From Euperipatoides rowelli (Eukaryota > Onychophora > Udeonychophora > Euonychophora > Peripatopsidae): a stretch of DNA of 11,625 nucleotides. The notes under the pieces were generated by a model. That model searched no databases and had not been told where the DNA came from. It was given only the letters and a program-made list of their open reading frames with translations. The stretch lies in assembly GCA_003024985.2 (NCBI GenBank), contig PXIH01S0069568.1; one strand, written 5' to 3'. Both the position numbers and the translations under genes were made by a program. Shown piece by piece: positions 1 to 8,199 of this stretch (its first letter is position 1; the number at the start of each line of letters is the position of its first letter).

Positions 1-344
1 CACTCTCATGCAGGTGCTCCACTGCCACGTCTATTAATCACACCTATCCCAATTATAAAAACTAAACATTACATATAAATTAGTTAACTTTCACCATTAC
101 ACAAACATCGCTGTGCTATTGCTTACTCCCTGGCTCCTATTCAGTTATATAATGCAACGATCCTAAAGTAATTGATGAGCCTGGGGGCTAACATTAAAAC
201 CACACACCATAGAAGTTTCAGGACCACATGACTAAAGCCTCAATGATGTGGCATAAGATAAGGGAAGTAATTCTGACTCCTAAATAAGCTCTTAAGAAAT
301 TTACTAATGGAGGAGCCAGAATTCTAAAAATAAAATTTAACTAT
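1..344. other. unassigned flanking DNA next to the Gypsy LTR
   Basis: I see no gene here; stops are frequent in all frames. The only structure is an imperfect inverted repeat with 13-bp arms at 269-281 and 311-323 (one mismatch, 29-nt spacer; arms read AATTCTGACTCCT and AGGAGCCAGAATT). If the LTR boundary at 345 is right, the five bases 340-344 (ACTAT) would be one copy of the Gypsy target-site duplication. The partner copy is not identifiable in this window. Confidence 0.4.
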
Positions 345-577
345 TGTTAGATACCTCAGGCTGTCGTACTGTAGTTGTCTTCTTGTTTTAATAAGACTAT
401 ACAACATATGTAGAATACTATTTATTCTAATAACATTATATAACTAACATAGGTTTAAGAAGATAACTTTTAGTGGTACAAAACTCATGTTACATGGTAG
501 GCTATATCATCTGCTACATACTACAGCGATTTCATTAGTCCCCGAGATCTTGTTACATTGAGTTCTACTATACAACA
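345..577 (-). mobile_element. 3' LTR of a Ty3/Gypsy retrotransposon
   Basis: This is a 233-bp segment. Read on the minus strand it starts TGTTGTATAG and ends GTATCTAACA, so it has the TG...CA ends, here extended to TGTT/AACA, that are expected of an LTR. It lies directly downstream of the pol C-terminus on the same strand and is immediately preceded by a polypurine tract, which is the correct order for a 3' LTR. A minus-strand AATAAA lies at 421-426 and an ATTAAA-like signal near 386-391, fitting LTR polyadenylation. A TAGGCTA motif sits inside at 498-504. No second LTR copy was found by eye, so the call rests on end structure and position. The inner boundary is firmer than the outer one. Confidence 0.7.
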
Positions 578-580
578 CTA

Positions 581-590
581 CCTTCCCCTC
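581..590 (-). promoter_or_regulatory. polypurine tract of the Gypsy element
   Basis: On the minus strand this reads GAGGGGAAGG, a purine run ending three bases before the inferred LTR start (TGTTG). In LTR retrotransposons such a tract primes plus-strand DNA synthesis and lies directly upstream of the 3' LTR. Its position between the pol stop codon (614-616) and the LTR is what supports the call. Confidence 0.7.
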
Positions 591-613
591 AAGAAAAGAG
601 TGTTGCTACAAAT

Positions 614-1255
614 TTAATTTAACAACTGGTTTTTTTCTCTGATTGATCTTCTCAACTTCTCCACAGGTTTACAGTTCATGTCAGATGTTTTACTGGTTTA
701 TTCTCTGGCTGGTCTTTTCAACTTCTCCACAGGCTTATAGTTCATGTCAGATGTTTTACTGGTTCCTTCACAAACTAACTTACTTCCAGTGTTTTCTTCC
801 AAAAGTGGTGTGTTATCCTTCTTTTCTTCCACTTTTGTTGTTTCAACTTTAATATTCTCATCTTCTATCTTGAATTGTGTGTCCTTCCTTATCTGTCCAA
901 ATGTATTTTACTCACTCCTTTCTCCATCTCTACTATCACCATTGCATTTCCCTTCATCTGTATGATTTTTCCCGGCATCCACTTCTCCCCCATTCCATAA
1001 TTGTGAGCCCAAACTTCCTCTCCTGTCTGGTAACTCTTTGTTTCCAACTCATTGGTTTCCTGAACATTTTTTGGTCTCAATAAATCCATTCTAGTTCTTA
1101 TTTTTCTGTTCAGAAAAGCTTCTGTTGGAGAAATTGCAATGGTAGTAACCATTCGATAAAACTTAGATATCCAATCGAACTTGTAATGGTCCAGACTCTT
1201 TATCTAGCCCTTCCTTCAGATCAAACTTCAGTTTATTCAGCCCCTTCTTTACAAT
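614..1255 (-). pseudogene. pol: Ty3/Gypsy pol fragment, integrase C-terminal part
   Basis: This is a broken minus-strand reading frame for the end of a Gypsy polyprotein. From 1255 downward it shows the end of the integrase core (a KKGLNKLKFDLKEGLDKE-like stretch), then after an in-frame stop and frame change a segment with ISPTEAFLNRKIRTRMDLLR, then GEEVWAHNY...KWMPGKII, the integrase C-terminal region usual in metazoan Gypsy elements. A further frame change near 895 leads into a charged tail rich in Lys and Glu that ends at a stop at 614-616, just before the polypurine tract and LTR. At least two frameshifts and two internal stops make it non-functional. The N-terminal side is cut exactly at the N (1256) and poly-G run. 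RT and RNase H are not in this piece. The longest uninterrupted part is about 889-1152. Confidence 0.9.
635..766 (-). repeat. 66-bp tandem duplication inside the pol tail
   Basis: Two adjacent copies (about 635-700 and 701-766) share a period of exactly 66 bp and differ at only a few positions; both contain CATGTCAGATGTTTTACTGG. As 66 is 22 codons, the duplication keeps the reading frame. On the minus strand both copies encode a SKTSDMN(Y/C)KPVEKLRR-like segment, a basic motif near the end of the polyprotein. One copy carries a stop codon, so the duplication is old or has decayed since. Confidence 0.85.
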
Positions 1256-1256
1256 N

Positions 1257-1342
1257 GGGGGGGGGTAGTAAACTCATTACTGACCACCAAAAATCATAAA
1301 ATGGCCATTGGTGGGCGTTCTGGACCAGGTTGAAGAACCCTG
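1257..1342 (-). mobile_element. possible hAT-like transposon terminus (fragment)
   Basis: Read on the minus strand from 1342, the sequence starts CAGGGTTCTTCAACCTGG and continues through GTCCAGAACGCCCACC. This resembles the CAG-n-GGTTCTCAACC type of terminal inverted repeat seen in many hAT (Charlie-like) elements. The eight bases beyond the end, TATTAGAC (1343-1350), contain the TTAGA core often seen in hAT target duplications. The opposite terminus and the second target copy are missing; the fragment ends at the poly-G run beside N1256. This is recognition by resemblance only. Confidence 0.4.
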
Positions 1343-2022
1343 TATTAGACTGTTACAATAATTATTAAGTTCCATTCTAAAGTTTCTTAAAAAATTTTAA
1401 ATAACAAGTTCATTAATTTTGATTATGCACGTACAGTATATCTAGTAAAACATAAAAAATATATACAGTACACCCATTATAGCAAGGAATGCCTATTTAT
1501 GCGCCTTTTTTTTTTTTTTTTTAGATTTTTAATTTTTTTTTCCCTTTGGAAACATTGATTAACTTACAAAATTAACCTTGACCTTCAAATTATCTTTTGT
1601 TATCTGAATTAGTCATGTCATCTAGGGGATTTTAAAGTGTTAGTTTTTGGATTGGTTAGATTTAATTAGTTTTTGCCTTATAGGTAATTGTTAAATGGGA
1701 GATTCTAGTTTACTTGATCCTGAGAAATCGATCAACATGGCTGCTTAAAAATTTTAGCACTTGTCTGTCGTTTTTTTTTTTTTGTTGAAACCACCGGAGG
1801 AAATGATGAATTCCCCATAAGTGATGGAAGAGATTGGCTAGGAAGGGTAAATAAGTCGAGGGATAGTTGGATCTATAAGACAAAAAAAAAAAAGACTTGG
1901 GACTTGAAATTTTGGAGCAGGGAAAAAAAAACTTTAATTTGTGTTATTTTATTTTTCTTTTATGTTTGCTTATTTACCGTAATTTTGAAATAGCACAGCT
2001 CAACTTAACCATACATATATAC
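1343..2022. other. non-coding AT-rich region, possible repeat debris
   Basis: I see no supportable gene here. A run of 17 T lies at 1506-1522. Just before it, about 1464-1500, TACAGTACACCCATTATAGC resembles a pogo/Tigger-type terminus, but no partner end was found. A slightly GC-richer patch at 1788-1880, bounded by a T run and an A run, has short open stretches on the minus strand that match nothing I recognise. Confidence 0.35.
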
Positions 2023-2258
2023 ATGGGCCTCCGCAGGGGATGGGGGCAAACTGGGCACTTGCCCTGCTACCTGGGATTAAATAAAAAAATAATTTAAGGT
2101 AAAAAATGTAACCGTAAGAATACGGAAAAACAGAGGGGTGTGACTACAAGGGGTATTTATTTTTTAATGTTTATCAAAATGTTTACACAACCTAAAAAAA
2201 AGCTTCTCAATAATATTTTGCTCCCCCCCCCCCTGAATTTTTTTCTGCGGACGCTCAT
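2023..2258. repeat. short inverted-repeat element (MITE-like)
   Basis: The ends are inverted repeats of 14 bp: ATGGGCCTCCGCAG at 2023-2036, and ATGAGCGTCCGCAG on the opposite strand at 2245-2258 (12 of 14 identical). The 236-bp interior holds a small hairpin (GGGCA-ct-TGCCC) near the left end, an A-rich section and an 11-C run at 2223-2233 by the right end. No coding capacity is seen. The size and ends suggest a non-autonomous DNA element or other interspersed repeat. A target duplication is not clear, so the outer boundaries are uncertain. Confidence 0.45.
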
Positions 2259-2703
2259 TTACACACTAGACTGTACATACAGTAAGGTATATATCGGGGC
2301 TCGACAAAATGTTTTTATTGTTCTAGACTCTGGCTAATTAGTGGTTCCAATACCCGAATTCCGCGATACCGAGCATATTTTAGCTGTATTTAAATACCGG
2401 TATTCGTAAACAATACCGTTTTTTCGGTATTAATAGAAAAAATTCTAAGCTCAGTAAAGATGAGTATGGTAGCCTATTTAATATTTTTTTTTACCATTTT
2501 TAAATATATCATTTTTATCGGGGAAATTCCTGATGAAATTCTGCAAACTTATGTTAAGCTATGTGCTGCTTAAATAACAAACTCACTAATGAGTAGTCTA
2601 TTCAGAGTAAAAATAAACTAAAGTGCTACATGTTAAGTCAAAACCAAATCACCAATTATCATCAAATCAATAGCCAATGGCTTTAGTATTCTACACCTAT
2701 TAC
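2259..2703. repeat. ACCGGTAT-rich degenerate repeat, left flank of the hAT element
   Basis: Between about 2345 and 2440 the sequence repeats forms of ATACCGGTATT and its inverse (ATACCGAGC, ATACCGGTATTCG, ATACCGTTTTTTCGGTATT), unlike the AT-rich surroundings. Similar ACCGGTACCGGT-type sequence reappears on the far side of the hAT element at about 5498-5510 and 5726-5765. One possibility is that the hAT element landed in an older element of this composition. No terminal repeats or coding sequence could be defined. 2441-2703 otherwise shows nothing recognisable. Confidence 0.35.
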
Positions 2704-2711
2704 CTACCTAC
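2704..2711. repeat. 8-bp target-site duplication, left copy
   Basis: CTACCTAC directly abuts the left terminus of the hAT element and is repeated exactly at 5338-5345 beside the right terminus. The length (8 bp) and the T at position 2 and A at position 7 match the nTnnnnAn target preference described for hAT transposons. Confidence 0.88.
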
Positions 2712-2780
2712 TAGGGATGCACCGATTAATCGGCAGGTAATCGGCCTAATCGGCTCTTTTCTGATTAATCGGTAATCGGC
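2712..2780 (+). repeat. left hAT terminal inverted repeat and subterminal motifs
   Basis: The 15-bp terminus TAGGGATGCACCGAT (2712-2726) runs directly into five TAATCGG(C/T) octamers at 2727-2734, 2738-2745, 2747-2754, 2766-2773 and 2773-2780. The dense direct repetition at the element end suggests binding sites for a hAT transposase supplied in trans. Confidence 0.82.
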
Positions 2781-2814
2781 ATGTTTTTTGGTACGGTGCT
2801 ATATATAGGCCTAC

Positions 2815-4600
2815 TCTACTGTATGTATTTTACACCATTACTTTTCAAATATTTGTCTACTTTAAATCCTGAAAAATGCACACCATTATCCGTCACCACT
2901 GTGTAAGGTAATCCAAATCTTGCAAATAATTTCCTAAATTCAGTTATAGTAGCATGAGTGTTTGCTGAGTTCACAATGATTGCTTCTAACTACTTAGAAA
3001 ATTAGTCTACTAGTATTATCATCTTGCCTTCTATTGGTACCATATAGTCGGCATGTAGTTTTTCCCAATTTTTTTTTTAATTTGGCCAAGGTATATAAAC
3101 AGTTTTAGCTTTGTTATCTGCTGTCTGTTGGCATGTATTGCAGCAGTCACATATCTTTCTATATCTGCATCTACCCCAGGCCACCATACCTTTTCCCTTG
3201 CCAAAGCCTTCATCAGGGACAAAGCTTGATGTGTTTCATGTAATTCCTTTAACACTATCTTCCTCAATGTTTTTGGAACTACTATTTGCACCTCCCACGG
3301 CAGCACTCCTCCTTCCATAGATAACTCTAATTTTTTTTTTGTAAAAATTATCCATTAAATCAAATTTTTTGTACTTCTCTACATCCTTTGGCCATCCTGT
3401 GCTCACAAACTCATAGACTTTATGCAGTGTTTTGTCACTGTATGTTTCCCTTTTTATCATTTCCACATCACATGGTACTCCATGTGCTCAATAACAATTT
3501 CCAAATTTGGAGTATTTTCTTTATTTTGTAAAGGCAGTCTGCTTTTAATGCATCACCATTAGCATGCAATTTTCCCGTCCTATAAGTCAGTCTGTACGAG
3601 TATCCAGCCAACAGCAATGCCTAACATTGAATTCTCGTAGCCGACACCCTTGGTATCTGTTTCTTCTCTGAAAATAATTAAACCAATGGTTGGTGATCAG
3701 TCTGTAGCGTAAATGTCTGCCTACTAGATAATCTCTATATTTGGTAACACCATAAATTAAAGCAAAAACTTTTTTCTCCAACTGATAATAATTCTTCTCT
3801 GCATTGGTAAGAGTTCTTGTTCAAAGCAAACACAATTGGTCTGTCTGGTTCTCCTTGTTGCTTCCCTGGGTGTGACAGTACTGCCCTTACCCCATATGGT
3901 GAAGCATATCAAGCCAGTATTAATTCCTTTTTGGGATCATAGTGCACTAGAACAGCTGTCCCACATATACTTAGCTTCTTTAGATGCTTCAAATGCTTCC
4001 ATCTGTTCAGCTTCCCATTTCCATGGTACTCCCTGCACTAGTAATTTGTATAGGCTAGAGGAGCAAATAATGTTGCCTGGTTTTTTATTAATTTTCCGTA
4101 ATATGTCATTGTGCCAATGAAAGCTTTAAGTTGTTCAACTGATAAAGGAACAGGTGCTTCTTTTATAGCTTTGAGTCTCTCTTGTAAATGATGAAGTCCT
4201 AATTTATCTATTCTATATCCTAGATACGTTAGGATATATTTGGCAACATAAATTCACACTTTTCTTTTTTTACTCTTAACCTGCTTCTTTTAACCTATTT
4301 CTAAGCTTTTTTAGATGATCACTGTCATTTTTTCCAGTTACTATTATATCGCCTTGAAATCCTTCTACCCTAGGTATACGCTTTATTAATGTGTCTATGA
4401 CCCTTTGAAACAATGCTGATGCCAACAATATTCCAAAAGGAAGTCTGTTATATTTGAACAACCCCTTCTGTTTATTTATTACTACTATTTCCTTAGATTC
4501 CTTATCCAGTTCCAATTGATTATATGCATCCTTTCAGTCTATTTTAGTGAATTTTTTACCACCTGATAAGAGTTGCAACTATTGTCTGGAGAATTCATTT
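2815..4600 (-). pseudogene. pol: Ty3/Gypsy pol fragment: RT, RNase H, integrase core
   Basis: A decayed minus-strand pol segment in normal domain order. From about 4600 down: SGGKKFTKID and KDAYNQLELD of the RT palm (a stop at 4534-4536 lies just before KDAYNQ), FKYNRLPFG, then FQGD at 4348-4359 in place of the catalytic YxDD box, so one catalytic Asp is lost. RNase H follows: ILA-stop-YASPYG (stop 3909-3911, first catalytic Asp lost), then FALIYGVTKYRDYLVGRH near 3710-3770. The integrase zinc-finger region keeps HETHQ...KVWWPG (3236 down to about 3160), but the two expected Cys are replaced. The integrase core keeps LHADYM near 3050 and VTDNG near 2885, with stops at 3002-3004 and 2990-2992. 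Homology stops before the core Glu. Multiple frameshifts, one probably at the T run 3331-3340, confirm a dead copy. No LTR adjoins either end. Confidence 0.93.
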
Positions 4601-5101
4601 CAAATAAATAGGTAGGCTATAAAAATTATAGCAAAAAAATGTATTTTTTTTTAATTCTATATAAATTCGACTTTAATATAGCCTATATAATTTTTTTTAA
4701 TCTAAAAATTATTAATTAGGCTAATAGCCTATGTTATAACTTTGCACTACAGACTATTTAAATGTATTGTATTTCTCTCTAAATAATATACTGTAGTTTT
4801 CCAAAGAGTTATAGGCTTAACACATCGAACAATTTTTTTAAACAAAACACTTTATTACATTAATATTAATTACATAGCCTACATAAATTTAAATCATTGA
4901 AATCGTGAACTATTTTTAATAATGCCTAATATAGGCCTACAGTATACACTGTATACAGGCTGCATATACAGCATTTTTAAAGACATTGCTCAAGATTTTT
5001 TTTCTTTAGAAAATATAACGGAATGACCCAATATTCGTAGGGAAAAAAAATAATTTATATCCTTCAAAATAATTACAAATTAATAAAAGAGAAGTATTTT
5101 T

Positions 5102-5163
5102 AAAAAAAAAAAAAAAAACAGGATAAGGCAGAATCTACATAGGTGATATAGATTCTGCCTTAT
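5102..5163. repeat. A-run followed by a perfect 15-bp hairpin
   Basis: After an A-rich run (5102-5118) comes ATAAGGCAGAATCTA at 5123-5137, an 11-nt loop, and its exact reverse complement at 5149-5163. The stem is unusually long and perfect for this degraded setting and lies about 170 bp inside the right end of the hAT element. It could be the footprint of a small inverted-repeat insertion or a structural element; no function is evident. Confidence 0.8.
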
Positions 5164-5257
5164 TTGTAACTGTAAACGCCACAACCCAANCGATTACTGC
5201 AATGTAAGTAATAAATTAGTGATTTTTCATTGGGTTGTTGACTTTTAATCAAAGGTT

Positions 5258-5337
5258 GGCCGATTAATCGGTAATCGGCCGATTATTAAAGGCTGTTTAA
5301 TCGGTAATCGGCCAATGTGCTTATCGGTGCATCTTTA
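5258..5337 (-). repeat. right hAT subterminal motifs and terminal inverted repeat
   Basis: TAATCGGY copies lie at 5265-5272, 5272-5279, 5298-5305 and 5305-5312, with inverted GGCCGATTA copies at 5258-5266 and 5277-5285. The terminus ATCGGTGCATCTTTA (5323-5337) is the inverse of the left end with two differences. The exact boundary is set by the target duplication that starts at 5338. Confidence 0.82.
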
Positions 5338-5345
5338 CTACCTAC
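5338..5345. repeat. 8-bp target-site duplication, right copy
   Basis: CTACCTAC is identical to 2704-2711 and directly follows the right hAT terminus. The perfect match of both copies suggests the insertion is not extremely old, in contrast to the decayed pol segment inside. Confidence 0.88.
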
Positions 5346-8199
5346 ATTAAACATGGCTGGGGAGTATCGAATATAACGTATGTATCTTAAATACCATGGT
5401 TTGTTGTTGCCTGGCTTTTTTGTATTTTAAATAAAAGCAGTTTCTTTTTAAATGTATGATATTATACAGGTATCAAACTATTTTTTTTATTCTTCGTTAC
5501 CGGTACTTTTAAATACTTATAATAAAGTAATAGGGCCTACTTATCACTGCTAAACAATCCTAAGCCTGAGGCATATAAATAAAAATTTATTCTGGGCATG
5601 TGAAATTTTCTATAAGATAGCCTACCTGCCCAGGCATATGTTTTTTTTTTTTTTTTAATGTTGAAAACGTTCTTGAAATTCATTTGTTTCATTTAAATGA
5701 CTCACAAATCATTCCATCAGTTTCAGTACCGGTACCGGTCTTTCGGTTCCAGTAGGCTACCGGTGCCTATATTGTTATTGTTTCTATTTATCTTAGTATT
5801 AATGGCCAAAAAATTATTATTATTAGAATATTACTTCATTTCTGGATACTCGTTTCTTGACATTTTATGTGATCGCCATTAATTATCCAGAATTCTTAGC
5901 AAATTTATTTTAAGAGGTCAAAGAATGACCTCATAGAAATACCTACCTTGGATGACTTTTTGAAGTGATGCTGTAATGAAGTTACTAAAAAAAATAACAT
6001 TTTTTGAGGAAGGCATAAAAGGTGTAAATTTGCAATTGGTACGGTATAATATGAATATATTCCAACAACAAGTGTACAGTCCGAAAGAGCTTAAAAATTT
6101 GTTCCTGTTTAAATAGTGAAAGTATTGACAGTTTGTTTTGTAAGAGCACACTTTAATAGTGAAAATGCTGTGAAAAGTTAAATTTAAACTTATTTACTTG
6201 AATCCTTTTTTTATATTTAAATAAATTGTTTTTTTAATTATTTTTCTTAGAAATCGTTTTAAAAAAAGTTCCATTTCTATTTTTTGAAGTTGTTTTTGAC
6301 TTTTGATTGTTATATAATTTTAAAAATGCATTTTTTTTATAGAAAACATGAGTTTGAGTGCATAGGCCTATTTTTTTTTATCTTACCTGTGTCTTTACCT
6401 GTACTCCTTTCCTGATGAATATACAGATGTTTCCGGTGCAAACATATATGGGCTAGCCATTAGCAGTAAATTGTGTTCTGCATGCTTTCCCCCCCCCCCC
6501 CCCCCAATATCTGCAAGAGGCATGACATGATATTTTCAACTAATATCAATCATATGAAAATATTAAATTTTCCTTAGGTGGAAGAATAGGTAAGGGTGGA
6601 ATGTAAAAACTGGGGAAATTAAAAACAAATGTTAAGCTAATTTTAGTCTTTGTGACTAAAGGGAATCCATTTGTAAAAGAAAAAATTGAATAGAGAACTT
6701 TGTTAACTATGATTAGTGATCTTTGTTTATAATCTTCTGTGCACTAATATTGGCCTGATGTATGCTTGCTTCATCATATAAACATTGGCTCCAAATTGTT
6801 CTGCTGATTAGAAACATTAATTTATTTGCTTTATAATGATTGATTTTTAATGTGTTCATCTCATTTGAGATTATTCTGAAATTTTTTACCAAATTTGTGT
6901 CTTCTCAATATAGAAATGGAACTAAATTAAATTAAAATTCTGTATTCTCTAAATAGTAGCCTATATGTATGAGTTCTTTTATTATTATTCTATTTAAACA
7001 ATCAATTTCTATCATTTTTAATAGGCTTAACAATTTATTTGTACAACATTAATACGTCATTTTTTATTAACCATTGTTTGGGTCTTAGTATGTAGGCTAT
7101 ATGTTGCATTAAAGTTCGCAGATAAAATTTAGATTTTTATCTCTTCAGTTATGAAATTTTTGCTGAAACATTAAATTTAACTTAGCATTTGTAAAAATAC
7201 ATGTAGCCTAATTAAAATATAGTACCGTAATAATTGAGAATTAGATTAAAAATAGCTAATTATTAACCTCCTTGTCCATTTTAGCTAATAGGCCTAGATG
7301 GCTATAAAGTGACTAGCTTAATTTTTAATTATTTCAGTTATATGTCATCTCTAGGAAGCTAAACTAAAAAAAAAAGTAGCAATAGTTAACAATAAAAATA
7401 TTATAGGCCTATAAAATCACCAAATCGATCATTTTTATTTCCACTCAAACATTTATGTATGTGAAAGGAAGATGAAGAGTCCTTTTTTTTTTTTTTTTCG
7501 GTGATTTATATATAAGTTTTGGTGCTGTAGCTATTCTTGTAATGTTTTGCCGAGACCTTTTTGAGATGTTTTGGAATGCAGCATATTGTGATCTGTGTCA
7601 GGAATCAGTACCTTGTAGTTAAATAACATTTTATCTCTACATATTTTAATGGGTGATATATACAGTAATATAGTAGCCTATGTTCTTAGTTTCTGTTTTG
7701 CAGAAGAGAACTAGGCTAGCCTACAAAACTGGAATTTTCAAAATTATAATTTCTAAATTTGTCGATTATTTTTTTAATTATTTGGCTAGTAGGGCCTAAG
7801 TTCTGCTTACCTGGCTTTTATGGATTCCTTAGAATTGAAGCATATTCAGCTATTAGTTTTATGTGAATACCTTTCTTAAATTGTTTATAGATCCATCTGT
7901 CTACCCCAGCCCCTTCCATTTTATTGAAATTTTAATAGTTAAACTGGATTAGTTCTATAATGTTGATTGGACTGGACTATCCAAAACTTTGCCACAAATA
8001 TATTTTGTAATTTTCTAAAACCTGTCTACTTCATGATTTATAGCATTATTATTTTTTGATTGAAGTAACAGCAATAATCTGTATGTTAAGAGAGAATTTT
8101 TTTTAGGGTAATATAAGTTATATTGTCATGTTTTAACTTTTATGGATTGCATTTTCACTTGAGAACAATGTGCCAAACTAATAACTGGTTTGTTTACAG
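5346..8199. other. AT-rich non-coding region upstream of SAP30
   Basis: No coding region is supportable; short open frames here lack recognisable domains. The stretch holds ACCGGTA-type sequence at 5498-5510 and 5726-5765, T runs (5641-5656, 7483-7498), a 17-C run (6489-6505) and eleven TAGCCTA-type motifs. It probably contains the promoter, and if the acceptor at 8199 is used also a 5' exon and first intron, of SAP30. I could not place a transcription start or a donor with confidence. Confidence 0.5.

Larger units (their letters stand above)
2712..5337. mobile_element. non-autonomous hAT transposon containing a Gypsy pol insert
   Basis: A 2626-bp unit with terminal inverted repeats: TAGGGATGCACCGAT at 2712-2726 and TAAAGATGCACCGAT on the opposite strand at 5337-5323 (13 of 15 identical), flanked by perfect 8-bp duplications. 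Both ends carry clustered subterminal copies of TAATCGGY: five on the left (2727-2780), four direct plus two inverted on the right (5258-5313). Such clusters are typical transposase-binding regions in hAT elements. No transposase is encoded. Without the Gypsy insert (about 2815-4600) the element would be only about 840 bp of AT-rich filler with seven TAGCCTA-type motifs. Whether the Gypsy DNA was captured before the last transposition or inserted afterwards is not settled by the sequence. Confidence 0.85.

Noticed and set aside
643-1083. Plus-strand open frames with Phe/Ser/Leu-rich translations
   Set aside because: They are antisense to the integrase C-terminal fragment; hydrophobic low-complexity translations are expected from the complement of Lys/Glu-rich coding DNA.
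1464-1500. Pogo/Tigger-like terminal sequence
   Set aside because: Resemblance is limited to one end; no inverted partner, TA duplication pair or transposase remnant was found, so it is mentioned only as region content.
1690-1880. Minus-strand patch with an acceptor-like TTTTGTCTTATAG and a start-like GCAGCCATGTTG
   Set aside because: The open stretch after the acceptor has no recognisable protein, and the frame from the ATG closes after about 15 codons.
3836-4120. 94-codon plus-strand open frame
   Set aside because: It lies antisense to the Gypsy RNase H region, has no recognisable domain, and is explained as a shadow of pol.
2712-5337. hAT transposase remnant
   Set aside because: I looked for hAT dimerisation-domain or BED-finger-like translations in the non-Gypsy parts (2727-2815, 4600-5258); none is present, so the element is called non-autonomous.
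5918-6151. 77-codon minus-strand frame ending in a donor-like CCAAGGTAGGT
   Set aside because: The donor looks good, but the translation matches nothing I recognise, base composition is that of the flanks, and no partner exon is visible.
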